A DNA stretch of 64,000 bases from an uncultured Bizionia sp. (lineage in GTDB: Bacteria; Bacteroidota; Bacteroidia; Flavobacteriales; Flavobacteriaceae). The notes beneath the pieces are model-generated. The model was given only the letters and a program-made list of their open reading frames with translations. It searched no databases and was not told where the DNA came from. Positions 35,668 through 44,603 of the stretch are shown piece after piece; within the stretch, counting starts at the first letter, position 1, and the number at the start of each line of letters is the position of its first letter. The DNA lies in assembly GCA_947496215.1 (NCBI GenBank), contig CANMCF010000008.1:1-64000 (forward strand), in the 5' to 3' direction. The position numbers were made by a program, and so were the translations under genes.

Positions 35668-36417
35668 ATGAAAGCATTAACATACATACTATTCTTCATT
35701 TTAACCAGCAGTCTTTCGGCACAGGACAATAAATTCTTCGAGCAAGCAAACACCTTGTACAACAATGGAAAATTTGCAGAAGCCCTGGATAAGTACAATA
35801 CCATATTGAAAAGCGACAAACACTCAGCCGAATTGTACTTCAACATTGCAAATGCACATTACAAATTGAACCATATTGCTCCAAGCATATACTATTATGA
35901 AAAAGCAGCAAGATTGGCTCCAAATGATGCAGAAATCAAGAACAACATGGTATTTGCAAACAATATGAAAATAGATGCCATAGACGTATTACCGGAGATT
36001 GGCATTAAGAAATTCATAAAGAACATAACCAACACCTTTAGTTTCGATACTTGGGCAAAGCTATCGGTAGCTTTGGCATTTGGCTTTGTAATACTGTTTC
36101 TATTATACTATTTCACATATTCCACGGTACAAAAAAGGATTTACTTCGTAAGTAGCCTCACCTCCATATTATTAGCTTGCTTTGCATTGGCCTTTACATT
36201 CCACAATTACAACTTGGTACAAAAAGACAAGGCTGCCATTGTGTTTGCGCAAGAAAGCCAAGTAAAGAGCGAACCGAATTTAAGAAGTGACGAAGCATTC
36301 ATTCTACATGAAGGCACCAAGGTTCAAATTCTGGACACCGTAAGCAATTGGAAAAAAATCAAACTTTCAGATGGTAAGACAGGTTGGATTGCCAATGATG
36401 ACATAAAGGAGCTTTAA
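35668..36417 (+). CDS. batE: BatE, TPR and SH3-domain membrane protein
   Basis: A 249-residue protein with a signal peptide, two TPR units (about 25-100; FEQANTLYNNGKFAEALDKY), two membrane helices (about 130-150 and 158-178) and a C-terminal bacterial SH3 domain (VKSEPNLRSDEAFILHEGTKVQIL ... GWIANDDI). This architecture defines BatE. It ends the operon 5 bp from the convergent CvpA gene, with no clear terminator between. Confidence 0.93.
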   Translation: MKALTYILFFILTSSLSAQDNKFFEQANTLYNNGKFAEALDKYNTILKSDKHSAELYFNIANAHYKLNHIAPSIYYYEKAARLAPNDAEIKNNMVFANNMKIDAIDVLPEIGIKKFIKNITNTFSFDTWAKLSVALAFGFVILFLLYYFTYSTVQKRIYFVSSLTSILLACFALAFTFHNYNLVQKDKAAIVFAQESQVKSEPNLRSDEAFILHEGTKVQILDTVSNWKKIKLSDGKTGWIANDDIKEL

Positions 36418-36421
36418 CTTT

Positions 36422-36931
36422 TCATATTTCCTTTTCTTCTTCTGTTTCCTCTCCATTGATAATGCTTGGAAAAATCATAGGAGCCAAAGATTTTACAGGC
36501 TCATACAAAATAGAGTCTTTTATGTTTTCCTCATCGATGAAAGTAATGGTACTATTCATCTTGTTGAAGACTATAAGAAGAACACTTAAGATCAACCCTA
36601 TTTTAAGAGCTCCAAAGACCCCACCAAGTAACTTGTTCAAAATACCCAAAGCAGCAAAATCGGCAAGTTTGGTCAATGCCTTACCTGCCAAGGATATCAC
36701 TACTATGATGATCACGAATGTAATGGCAAAAGCGGTAACGTTTATGGTTTGCTCACTCCATTCTGTCTTGCTTTCCAAGTAGGATGCTGCAAAATTGCTA
36801 AAGTGTATGGCTCCATAGACTCCACCAACCAAAGCAACTAATGAAGCGATTTCCACAAAGAGCCCCTTCATGAATCCACGAACCAACCCAAACAACAAAA
36901 GCGCGGCCAAAACAATATCAATAACACTCAT
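36422..36931 (-). CDS. cvpA: CvpA family membrane protein
   Basis: A 169-residue inner-membrane protein with four predicted helices and the CvpA signature at the N-terminus: VIDIVLAALLLFGLVRGFMKGLFVEIASL. In Escherichia coli the family is linked to colicin V production, but its general role is thought to concern the cell envelope. The acidic C-terminal tail (EETEEEKE) is unremarkable. Confidence 0.9.
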   Translation of the reverse strand: MSVIDIVLAALLLFGLVRGFMKGLFVEIASLVALVGGVYGAIHFSNFAASYLESKTEWSEQTINVTAFAITFVIIIVVISLAGKALTKLADFAALGILNKLLGGVFGALKIGLILSVLLIVFNKMNSTITFIDEENIKDSILYEPVKSLAPMIFPSIINGEETEEEKEI

Positions 36932-37091
36932 AAGAATACATTTAATGTGTAAACCTACACAATTTTAATAGCATATAAAAAACGAATTCTTTTTTAAATA
37001 ATTGCATCTTGGCCAATCTAAAAACAAAAAAAGTGAAGTTTCTTTTAAAATGTTTATGCTAAAAGCAAAGTGGTCTTGATTTGAAAATAAT

Positions 37092-37099
37092 TAACTTTG
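37092..37099 (+). promoter_or_regulatory. Candidate -7 promoter box
   Basis: TAACTTTG matches TAnnTTTG exactly and lies 77 bp before the start of the following gene. The upstream TTG is 13 bp away, shorter than the usual spacer, so support is partial. Confidence 0.4.
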
Positions 37100-37176
37100 C
37101 ACCTTGCCATTTTACAATCAAAAAGATTTCCGTTGTTATTTATCCTAAAAACGGAATCTAAAGACAAAAAACAGAT

Positions 37177-37533
37177 ATGTCTAGAGATCAAGAATTGAAA
37201 GAACGTTGGGAATCGGTAGTAAAGAAGCTATCCGATCAATTTGCAGAAGGAGACACATTGGATTTGGATGCCATAATCTACTTGATAGGTGTCCAAGAAC
37301 TGGGGCAACTCGAACGTAAATTCAAAAAGGACCATAAATTGGATCTAATGCATATTGCAATATGCAAACTACTACAACCCTACGGTTATTATGAGTTCGA
37401 TTTTGTAGATGAAGATGGTTGGCCTCACTATACCATAAAAGAGGAATTACCTAACTTGAAAGCTGGAGAACAAAGCATTTTGATGAAAGAAGCCATAGTA
37501 AACTACTTTTTAGAAGTAAAGTACATCGATTAG
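37177..37533 (+). CDS. Conserved Bacteroidetes protein of unknown function
   Basis: A 118-residue soluble, mostly helical protein. Conserved-looking segments are DLDAIIYLIGVQELGQ and KLDLMHIAICKLLQPYGYYEF, followed by WPHY. I recognise it as a widespread hypothetical protein of flavobacteria, not as any enzyme. There is no signal peptide. It precedes a small lipoprotein gene and pheS. Confidence 0.75.
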   Translation: MSRDQELKERWESVVKKLSDQFAEGDTLDLDAIIYLIGVQELGQLERKFKKDHKLDLMHIAICKLLQPYGYYEFDFVDEDGWPHYTIKEELPNLKAGEQSILMKEAIVNYFLEVKYID

Positions 37534-37590
37534 ATGCATTTGGCACATTGTTTGAACACTTTAAAGAATTAATCTTAAAATGAAAAAACA

Positions 37591-38013
37591 ATGAAAAAGT
37601 TACAATTACTATTACTTTCTGCTTTTGCATTTACACTGATGGCTTGCCCTCAAAAAGATGACGACATGCCTCCAGAACCTATGGATTCCATCATTGGAAC
37701 CTGGAAATACTTCAAGTCTTTTGAAAATGATACGGAAGTAGCTTTAGAGCTTTGTGACTCCGAGGAAACTTTGGTGTTTTCAGCAAACGGAAGTTATTCT
37801 GGGTCTCATTACGAAGAAATAAATGAAACTTGCGAACTGGAAGAGAGCTCAAACGGTACTTGGACAAAAAATGGCACTATTTACGACATTACCATTGAAG
37901 GTGAAACCGAATCTGAAGAGCTTCTTTTTGAAGAAGACACCTTTTACTTTGAATATAGTGAAACGGAAGGATCCACCACAACCACATATAAGGAGATTTA
38001 TAAAAGACAATAG
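37591..38013 (+). CDS. Lipocalin-like lipoprotein
   Basis: A 140-residue lipoprotein with the lipobox LMAC (Cys about residue 19) and a mature domain opening SIIGTWKYF, typical of the small lipocalin-like family of Bacteroidetes, with repeating beta strands (GSYSGSHYEE, SNGTWTKNG, YDITIEGE). Such proteins sit on the outer membrane and their ligands are unknown. Followed by a strong terminator. Confidence 0.83.
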   Translation: MKKLQLLLLSAFAFTLMACPQKDDDMPPEPMDSIIGTWKYFKSFENDTEVALELCDSEETLVFSANGSYSGSHYEEINETCELEESSNGTWTKNGTIYDITIEGETESEELLFEEDTFYFEYSETEGSTTTTYKEIYKRQ

Positions 38014-38034
38014 TATTCATATCCAATAAATTTG

Positions 38035-38064
38035 ACGCCTTCATACTCTTGAAGGCGTTTTTTT
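38035..38064 (+). terminator. Terminator after the lipocalin-like gene
   Basis: ACGCCTTCA pairs with TGAAGGCGT around a 6-base loop and is followed by seven T, 21 bp after the stop. Confidence 0.92.
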
Positions 38065-38078
38065 ATGCATAAAATCAC

Positions 38079-38086
38079 TAAATTTG
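38079..38086 (+). promoter_or_regulatory. Candidate -7 promoter box for pheS
   Basis: TAAATTTG fits TAnnTTTG exactly, directly behind the preceding terminator. It leaves 13 bp to the first ATG of pheS or 22 bp to the second. No clear TTTG is seen upstream. Confidence 0.4.
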
Positions 38087-38099
38087 CCATCATTTTACA

Positions 38100-39128
38100 A
38101 TGACCATCATGATAGACAAGATAAAAGAACTCATCACAGAAGCAGAAGCATTCAAAGCACAATCCAAAGAAGAGGTTGAAGCTTTCCGTATAAAATACTT
38201 AGGTAAGAAAGGATTGTTGAACGACTATTTTGCCGAATTCAAGAATGTGGCGAACGAGCAGAAGAAAGAATTTGGTCAAACCATCAACAAGCTCAAGAAA
38301 ACGGCAGAAGAAAAAGTAGCTGCACTGAAAAACGAGTTGGAGGCCAATGAAGACGACAAGGGAATCCTTGGAGATTTGTCTCGCCCAGGAGAACCTATCT
38401 CATTGGGTGCTCGTCATCCTATCTCATTGGTGAAAAATCAAATCACGGATATTTTTTCTCGCATAGGTTTCAATGTTAGTGAAGGTCCGGAAATAGAAGA
38501 CGATTGGCATAACTTTACTGCTTTGAACCTTCCAGAATATCATCCAGCAAGAGATATGCAGGACACGTTTTTCATACAAACAAACCCAGACATTCTATTA
38601 CGTACGCACACCAGTTCCGTACAAGTACGCTATATGGAAGACAATCCTCCTCCAATACGTACCATTTCCCCTGGAAGAGTATATAGAAACGAAGCCATTT
38701 CTGCTCGTTCTCATTGCTTTTTCCATCAAGTGGAGGGCTTATACATAGACAAGGATGTAAGCTTTGCAGATTTAAAGCAAACCTTGCAATACTTTACAAC
38801 AGAGCTTTTTGGAAAATCCAAAATAAGATTGCGCCCGTCCTACTTCCCATTTACTGAGCCTAGTGCGGAAATAGATGTGTATTGGGGATTGGAAACAGAA
38901 ACAGACCATAAGATAACCAAAGGAACCGGTTGGCTTGAAATTGGAGGTTGTGGAATGGTAGACCCCAATGTTTTGGAGAATTGTAAAATAGATTCCAACG
39001 AATACTCTGGTTTTGCCTTTGGAGTAGGTATAGATCGCATAGCGATGCTATTGCACCAAATAAGCGACATTCGCTTGTTAAGTGAAAACGATGTCCGCTT
39101 TCTAGAACAATTTAAAAGCGCATTGTAA
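38100..39128 (+). CDS. pheS: Phenylalanine--tRNA ligase alpha subunit
   Basis: A 342-residue class II synthetase subunit that charges tRNA-Phe together with PheT (not in this window). The N-terminal coiled coil (about 5-85) binds tRNA. The catalytic core has the class II motifs: motif 2 around SPGRVYRNEAISARSHCFFHQVEGL and motif 3 at GFAFGVGIDRIAML, plus HTSSVQ for phenylalanine binding. The second Met (38109, MIDKIKELI) fits the family start better than the first. Confidence 0.96.
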   Translation: MTIMIDKIKELITEAEAFKAQSKEEVEAFRIKYLGKKGLLNDYFAEFKNVANEQKKEFGQTINKLKKTAEEKVAALKNELEANEDDKGILGDLSRPGEPISLGARHPISLVKNQITDIFSRIGFNVSEGPEIEDDWHNFTALNLPEYHPARDMQDTFFIQTNPDILLRTHTSSVQVRYMEDNPPPIRTISPGRVYRNEAISARSHCFFHQVEGLYIDKDVSFADLKQTLQYFTTELFGKSKIRLRPSYFPFTEPSAEIDVYWGLETETDHKITKGTGWLEIGGCGMVDPNVLENCKIDSNEYSGFAFGVGIDRIAMLLHQISDIRLLSENDVRFLEQFKSAL

Positions 39129-39138
39129 ATAGGTGTAG

Positions 39139-39170
39139 AAATGAAGTCTTTATAAAAGCTTCATTTTTTA
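39139..39170 (+). terminator. Terminator after pheS
   Basis: AAATGAAG pairs with CTTCATTT around a 12-base interior loop and leads into a run of six T, 11 bp after the stop. Confidence 0.7.
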
Positions 39171-39332
39171 TTGCATTAATTAACAATACATTTTTAAAAC
39201 TTATTTGAGGAGTTTTCATACTCTATATTTCATTGTATGCATCAAAGTCTATTTCTATTTTATCATTGTTGATTTCTTAATTGAAAAAAGGATTAATGAA
39301 AGACTTCTTCAATTAGTCTTATTTGCCATACC

Positions 39333-39365
39333 AAAAAAAGTCCCGATTCAAAAGAATCGAGACTT
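39333..39365 (-). terminator. Terminator of the second M43 protease gene
   Basis: AAGTCCCGATTC and GAATCGAGACTT form a 12-bp stem with one G-U on the minus strand, around AAAA, followed on that strand by seven T. It lies about 50 bp after the stop and differs in sequence from the other protease terminators. Confidence 0.88.
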
Positions 39366-39412
39366 GTCAAATAATTAATTGGTTGGTTATAAATATTAAA
39401 GACTAATTAATA

Positions 39413-41464
39413 TTATTGTTTAATGAACTTTTTAGTCATCGTGGCAACACCATCGTTGATCTCAATGAAATACATCCCTTCTTTAAGGTTTGATACATTT
39501 ATTTCTCCTCCAATGAGATTACCATTGACTATGGTTTGTCCAATCATGTTCACAATTCTGTAAGTAACTTCCAGGTCCCCTTTCAACTTAACGTTCAATA
39601 CGTCTCTAACAGGGTTAGGATGCATAGTGAAATCGTTGTTGTTAAAATTCACAGTTCTCACCTCTCCTGTCGTTCTTGCACTTCCTATACAGAAATTAGT
39701 GGATTCCGAACTTCCAAAAGAGCCTCCCGAAGCCAAATTACCTGAGCCATCAGACACAGTATACTGCCCTCTTCCATAGGAACAGCAAATACCATCTCCA
39801 TAAGTATCTGTAATTACAAAGTCATAGCATCCATCTTCCAGACATACTGTCTCAGTGACCGTAGATCCATCTGGGTTGGATGTAGAGTAACTGGCAGATG
39901 CCACTGTCGCCCCACTCGAATCAACAAGGGACCAAGCAGTCTCTTCAGGATAGTTATCCAATTTTATGGATACCGTCACATCCGTACAAGTAGGAACTGC
40001 ATCACCTAGACAGAAACTAGTCGTCTCTGAACTTGCAAAATCACCTCCCGAAGCCAAAGTTCCAGTAGCATCGGTAACTGCATACGAACCGTTTCCATAG
40101 GAACAGCAAATACCATCTCCATAAGAATCCGTAATCACAAAATCATAACATCCATCTGGAAGGCACAATGCCTCTGTAACAGTAGAACCATCTGGGTTCG
40201 AAGTGGAATAAGATCCAGATGCTACCGTCGTCCCGCTGGAATCTTTGATTTCCCATGCTGTTTCCTCTGGATAGTTATCCAGTGTAATGGTGACATTCAC
40301 TTCATTTTCCGTACACGCCGTATCACATGGTTCACAAACTGATCCTCCACAATCTACACCTGTTTCGTCCCCATTTTGAATACCATCGTCACAAGTCGGT
40401 GTGGTATCACATGGTTGACAATCTGGCCCTCCACAATCTACGCCTGTTTCATCACCATTTTGGATACCATCGTCACATGTTGGTGAAGTACCTCCATCAC
40501 ATTTGGTTGATGCCCCAAGACTGGCTCTTACTCCTCCTGGAAGCAAAGTTACTCTCATTCTATCTTTTTGCCCTTGTGTAAATAGGTTCATACAGGAATC
40601 ATCACTATAATCCATATAGTTTTGCACCATATCCACAGTTCCACAGGAAACATGCGTGGTGGCACACCCACCATTTGAAGCGTCGGATACTGGTGTGTCA
40701 GATACGAAATCGTCTACTCCACAGCCTCCATCTCCCCAAATATGGCGTAAGTTTAAAAAGTGTCCTACCTCATGCGTTGTCGTTCTCCCCAAATCAAAAG
40801 GAGCAGACAGATAGAACCCTGAGCCTCCATTTTTGCTACCAAAGTAATTTGGTCCCATCACAACGCCATCGGTTGATGCGCTTCCACCCGGAAACTGTGC
40901 ATATCCAAGGATTCCTCCTCCTATGTTACACACCCACATATTTAGATATTGTGAGGTATCCCAAGGATCCACTCCTCCTTGTGAGGACTTTTTCATTGCA
41001 TCATTGGTTCCCCATGTGGTTTTAGTGGATGATTTTCTAGTAATACCGTTTGTAGCATTTCCATTTTCATCCACAGATGCCAAACAGAACTCTATTTGCA
41101 TGTCTGCCGCTTGTGACCAAGTATTGTCTGCATCGGAATTCGTTCTTCTGAAATCATCATTCAACACTTGCATTTGAGAAAGTATTTGTGCATCACTGAT
41201 ATTTTCATTGGAATTGCTATAGATAACATGCACAACTACGGGTATCGTAATGATATCTCCGACTATCTTATTCTGTTGGGCTTGCATTTCTTGAATCTTA
41301 TTTTGCGTATAAGTTTCAATTTGTTCCATTTTTTGCTCTAAAAGAGGGTCTAATTGTTTTCTGTACTCTAAGTTTTCCATAGATTTACAGTTACGCTCCT
41401 GTTGAGCAAAAACCGTAAACACAAAAAGAAAACTTAATAGAGATAAAGTAATCGTTTTTTTCAT
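39413..41464 (-). CDS. Secreted M43 metalloprotease with tandem C-terminal domains, T9SS cargo
   Basis: A 683-residue exported protease. The signal peptide (MKKTITLSLLSFLFVF ...) and pro-region are nearly those of the protease at 12594-14801, and the zinc site HEVGHFLNLRH is at 231-241 with the NYMDYSDDSCMN Met-turn. Two copies of a Cys-rich NGDETGVDCGG segment follow, then two tandem copies of a roughly 97-residue beta domain (LDNYPEETAW ... GDGICCSYG), and a T9SS tail (HPNPVRDV ... TKKFIKQ). The tandem domain resembles ones found in other secreted flavobacterial proteins and replaces the GEVED domains of its paralogue. The gene has its own terminator and an upstream palindrome at 41596-41613. 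Confidence 0.93.
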   Translation of the reverse strand: MKKTITLSLLSFLFVFTVFAQQERNCKSMENLEYRKQLDPLLEQKMEQIETYTQNKIQEMQAQQNKIVGDIITIPVVVHVIYSNSNENISDAQILSQMQVLNDDFRRTNSDADNTWSQAADMQIEFCLASVDENGNATNGITRKSSTKTTWGTNDAMKKSSQGGVDPWDTSQYLNMWVCNIGGGILGYAQFPGGSASTDGVVMGPNYFGSKNGGSGFYLSAPFDLGRTTTHEVGHFLNLRHIWGDGGCGVDDFVSDTPVSDASNGGCATTHVSCGTVDMVQNYMDYSDDSCMNLFTQGQKDRMRVTLLPGGVRASLGASTKCDGGTSPTCDDGIQNGDETGVDCGGPDCQPCDTTPTCDDGIQNGDETGVDCGGSVCEPCDTACTENEVNVTITLDNYPEETAWEIKDSSGTTVASGSYSTSNPDGSTVTEALCLPDGCYDFVITDSYGDGICCSYGNGSYAVTDATGTLASGGDFASSETTSFCLGDAVPTCTDVTVSIKLDNYPEETAWSLVDSSGATVASASYSTSNPDGSTVTETVCLEDGCYDFVITDTYGDGICCSYGRGQYTVSDGSGNLASGGSFGSSESTNFCIGSARTTGEVRTVNFNNNDFTMHPNPVRDVLNVKLKGDLEVTYRIVNMIGQTIVNGNLIGGEINVSNLKEGMYFIEINDGVATMTKKFIKQ
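39670..40320 (-). repeat. Tandem duplication inside the M43 protease gene
   Basis: Two adjacent stretches of about 320 bp encode almost the same domain (shared runs such as TSNPDGSTVTE and GDGICCSYG). The DNA copies are also similar, which indicates a fairly recent duplication. Confidence 0.8.
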
Positions 41465-41595
41465 AATAAAAATGTTTAAGAAATTGTTGGTTTTGCGGGA
41501 GCATTTTCAATTATTGATTTTAAAACTATGAAAAATTCTTATTATTTTAGTATTTTTTGTGATTATTATTCAATAAAAACGCATTTTTATTGAAT

Positions 41596-41613
41596 TTACG
41601 GTTTTTACCGTAA
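41596..41613. promoter_or_regulatory. Inverted repeat, copy 3 of 3 (perfect), upstream of the M43 protease
   Basis: TTACGGT-TTTT-ACCGTAA is a perfect 7-4-7 palindrome beginning 132 bp upstream of the protease start and 34 bp before the divergent ABC ATPase start. Because it lies between two divergent genes, it could act on either; the two related copies argue for the protease side. Confidence 0.6.
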
Positions 41614-41646
41614 TTTAAAATAATACTATTCCTACATTTTAAAATT

Positions 41647-43332
41647 ATGTCTAACGTACTCAGTATTAATAATCTTTCCATTTCCTTCTTTTCCAATGAA
41701 AGGGAAGATAAAATCATACATTCCATATCATACCATTTAAACAAGAACGAAATATTGGGTATCGTCGGTGAATCCGGCTCAGGAAAATCCGTATCTTCTT
41801 TGGCCATTTTGGGGCTCTTGCCCAACAAGGTGTCCAAAATAACCTCTGGAAGCATTCTTTTTGAAAATGAGGACTTGACTGTTTTGTCCTCAAAGGGCTT
41901 CCAATCCATAAGAGGTAAAAAAATAGCAATGATCTTTCAGGAACCAATGAGCTCATTGAATCCATCCATGCGTTGCGGAAGACAGGTTGAAGAAGTCTTG
42001 TACCAACACACATCACTCACCAAAAAAGAAATAAAGTCGGAGACACTTTTATTGTTTGAAAAAGTAAAGCTTCCAAATCCTATTCGTGCATATGACTCTT
42101 ATCCTCACGAAATTTCTGGTGGACAAAAGCAACGTGTAATGATTGCCATGGCCATTGCATGCAAACCAGAGATTCTCATTGCCGATGAACCAACCACCGC
42201 ATTGGATGTTACCGTTCAAAACGACATCGTGGACCTATTGAAGGAAATTCAAGCTGAAACCAAGATGAGCATCATCTTCATCACACATGATTTGGCTTTG
42301 ATTTCCGAAATAGCAGATCGTGTTTTGGTAATGTACAAAGGTAACATCGTGGAACAAAATACTGTTGCTTCCATTTTCAAATCACCGCAACATAACTACA
42401 CAAAAGCGCTCATAAACTCAAGACCATCGCTTGACACGAGATTGAAGACCTTACCAACTATAGATGATGTCTTGAATGAAAATGTTTCCAATGAAATCAT
42501 CTCCAAGGAAATGCGCAAAAAAAATCATGAGGAGATTTACAACAAGCCTCCCCTTCTGGAAGTTGTCAATCTTGAAAAAGAATACATCTCCAAGTCTGGT
42601 TGGTTCGGCAAACCTGATTTTTTCAAAGCTGTTGACAATGTAAGTTTCAAGCTCTACGAAGGAGAAACATTGGGACTAGTTGGTGAATCAGGCTGCGGAA
42701 AATCTACTCTGGGCAATGCCATATTGCAACTAGACAAAGCTACCTCAGGAAGCATCTTGTTCAAAGGAGTTGACATTACAAAGTTAAACACCGCAGAAAC
42801 CATTGCATTGAGAAAGGACATTCAAATTATTTTCCAGGATCCTTACTCTTCTTTGAACCCAAGAATAACTGTCGGAAATGCCATTATGGAGCCAATGAAG
42901 GTTCATAGATTATACAATATCGAAGCTGAATGCAAAGCCAAAGTCATTTCAATCTTGAATAGAGTTGGCTTGTCCGAGGATCATTTCAATCGTTACCCTC
43001 ATGAGTTCTCTGGAGGACAACGCCAGCGCATTGGTATTGCTAGAACAGTGGCTTTGAATCCCAAATTGATAGTGTGCGACGAATCTGTTTCGGCTTTGGA
43101 CATATCCGTTCAAGCGCAAGTTTTGAATCTTTTGAATGAATTGAAGAGTAATTTCGGATTTACCTATATTTTTATTTCCCACGATTTGGCTGTCGTCAAA
43201 TACATGTCCGATCAATTGTTGGTCATGAACAAAGGTAAAGTTGAAGAATTGGGTGATGCAGACGTCATATATGACTCACCAAAGAAAGAGTATACAAAAA
43301 AACTAATTAATGCCATACCCAAGGGTTTATAG
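41647..43332 (+). CDS. Fused oligopeptide/dipeptide ABC transporter ATPase (DppD-DppF type)
   Basis: A 561-residue protein with two ABC ATPase domains in one chain, the arrangement known for YejF/GsiA-type peptide importers. Domain 1 has Walker A GESGSGKS, signature ISGGQKQRV and Walker B ILIADEPTTALD. Domain 2 has GESGCGKST, FSGGQRQRI and LIVCDESVSALD. A linker with the oligopeptide-transporter C-terminal motif (SPQHNYTKALINSRP) sits between them, and it recurs at the end. It would power peptide uptake across the inner membrane. No permease or binding-protein gene is next to it, so its partners lie elsewhere. Confidence 0.94.
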   Translation: MSNVLSINNLSISFFSNEREDKIIHSISYHLNKNEILGIVGESGSGKSVSSLAILGLLPNKVSKITSGSILFENEDLTVLSSKGFQSIRGKKIAMIFQEPMSSLNPSMRCGRQVEEVLYQHTSLTKKEIKSETLLLFEKVKLPNPIRAYDSYPHEISGGQKQRVMIAMAIACKPEILIADEPTTALDVTVQNDIVDLLKEIQAETKMSIIFITHDLALISEIADRVLVMYKGNIVEQNTVASIFKSPQHNYTKALINSRPSLDTRLKTLPTIDDVLNENVSNEIISKEMRKKNHEEIYNKPPLLEVVNLEKEYISKSGWFGKPDFFKAVDNVSFKLYEGETLGLVGESGCGKSTLGNAILQLDKATSGSILFKGVDITKLNTAETIALRKDIQIIFQDPYSSLNPRITVGNAIMEPMKVHRLYNIEAECKAKVISILNRVGLSEDHFNRYPHEFSGGQRQRIGIARTVALNPKLIVCDESVSALDISVQAQVLNLLNELKSNFGFTYIFISHDLAVVKYMSDQLLVMNKGKVEELGDADVIYDSPKKEYTKKLINAIPKGL

Positions 43333-43702
43333 CATGAAAATCTTTTTTGCAAGGTAAATAACATTCTTTGTAAAAGACATTACATTTTGCACGCCGTTAT
43401 GTAGTTTGTTTTTCATTGAAGCTAAATTGCAAAATGAAATAAGTAGGTTAAGTTATGATAAATTTGAGTTTATATTACAATTGGTAAACTTGGATTAATA
43501 TGACATAGAGGTTAAGCTATGGTACATTTGAGTTTATATCAGTTAAATAGGTTTGGGATTACAAATATACACTTGTTTTTTATAAATCAGTTTAAAAGCA
43601 TTAAATTTAGACGAAATACACAATATTTTAACATTTAAAGCCCTTTTATGTTTTATTTAACACGTCGTAATTATCATCATCAGTCAATTTCTCCTTGTAT
43701 AA
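43333..43702. other. Intergenic region with an imperfect direct repeat
   Basis: A 370-bp AT-rich gap between the ABC ATPase and the convergent hydrolase gene. It contains the repeat pair at 43446-43541. No terminator hairpin for either gene and no coding sequence were found. Confidence 0.5.
43446..43541. repeat. Two 32-bp imperfect direct repeats
   Basis: Copies at 43446-43477 and 43510-43541 match at 28 of 32 bases. Both read GGTTAAG-TATG-TA-ATTTGAGTTTATAT with the four changes between the shared blocks. The spacing start to start is 64 bp. Two copies only, so not CRISPR-like; the cause is unknown. Confidence 0.7.
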
Positions 43703-44593
43703 CTACTGTGTTTGCCTACCCAAAAAAGTAAATAACTTATTCTTGTAGTCTTCACCACCTACATTGAACATATTGTAATGATTTGCCTTCTCCACAGTTA
43801 TAAAGACCTTGTCTTTTGCTTTCAAGTTGTTGAACAATTCTCTCCCATATTCATATCTTATGTTTGCATCTTCATTGCCATGAGCAATTAGGACTGGACA
43901 ATTAATATTCTTGACAGATTCAATGGGTTTCACATGATTTGGGTTGAACCCTGCTATTTCACCAGCTTTTTCCAATGTTTGATCGCATACCCAATTAAAC
44001 CCAAAGCCATACGTATATCTTCTCTGATAATCTTGCACAATTTGATTCAAATCAGTAAATGTGCTTTCAATGATTCCAAAGTCTATTCTTTTATCATTTT
44101 CAATGGCTTGAATGGCTATTGCCCCTCCTAAAGAGTTACCCCAAATCCCAATTTTGGATTTTGGGTCCTCTTTTTCAATTGCATCGATGATTCTCGAGAC
44201 ATCATATTTTTCAAAAAAACCATACGTCGTATACTTTCCTCCACTTTCTCCATGAGCTCTATTGTCAAACAACCAACTCGCATACCCTTTGTTGGCCAAG
44301 TCCGTGGCCAATTTTGAAAAATGTTCTTTACACCCTCCTATTCCGTGAACCAATATTATGGAAGCATATGTCGTATCCACATTGGATTTCACATAGTAAC
44401 CTTGAAGCGAAATGCTGTCTTTGGATAGTAGGCTAATTGCTTTATAATCTTGATTCAGGACTTCCAAGTAATTGAAGGCCTTTACTCTTTGAGGTTGCAA
44501 AATGGCATAAGGCAATACGTTGTTAATTACAAATGCAATGACTATGCCCACAAACAAAAGGCAAATGGCTATTATTTTATAAACCTTCTTCAC
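43703..44593 (-). CDS. Alpha/beta hydrolase, membrane-anchored
   Basis: A 296-residue serine hydrolase with one N-terminal helix (about 7-27) that would anchor it facing the periplasm. The oxyanion HGIGG motif, nucleophile elbow GNSLGG (catalytic Ser), and the terminal His in ANHYNMF are present; it is closest to the YqiK/acylaminoacyl-peptidase-like BEM46 type group of uncharacterised esterases. The substrate is unknown. It lies 10 bp after scoB on the same strand and may be co-transcribed with the CoA transferase genes. Confidence 0.85.
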   Translation of the reverse strand: MKKVYKIIAICLLFVGIVIAFVINNVLPYAILQPQRVKAFNYLEVLNQDYKAISLLSKDSISLQGYYVKSNVDTTYASIILVHGIGGCKEHFSKLATDLANKGYASWLFDNRAHGESGGKYTTYGFFEKYDVSRIIDAIEKEDPKSKIGIWGNSLGGAIAIQAIENDKRIDFGIIESTFTDLNQIVQDYQRRYTYGFGFNWVCDQTLEKAGEIAGFNPNHVKPIESVKNINCPVLIAHGNEDANIRYEYGRELFNNLKAKDKVFITVEKANHYNMFNVGGEDYKNKLFTFLGRQTQ

Positions 44594-44603
44594 ACAAGGT
44601 CCA

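Noticed and set aside
43446-43541. CRISPR array
   Set aside because: Only two imperfect repeats, no third unit, and no cas genes nearby.
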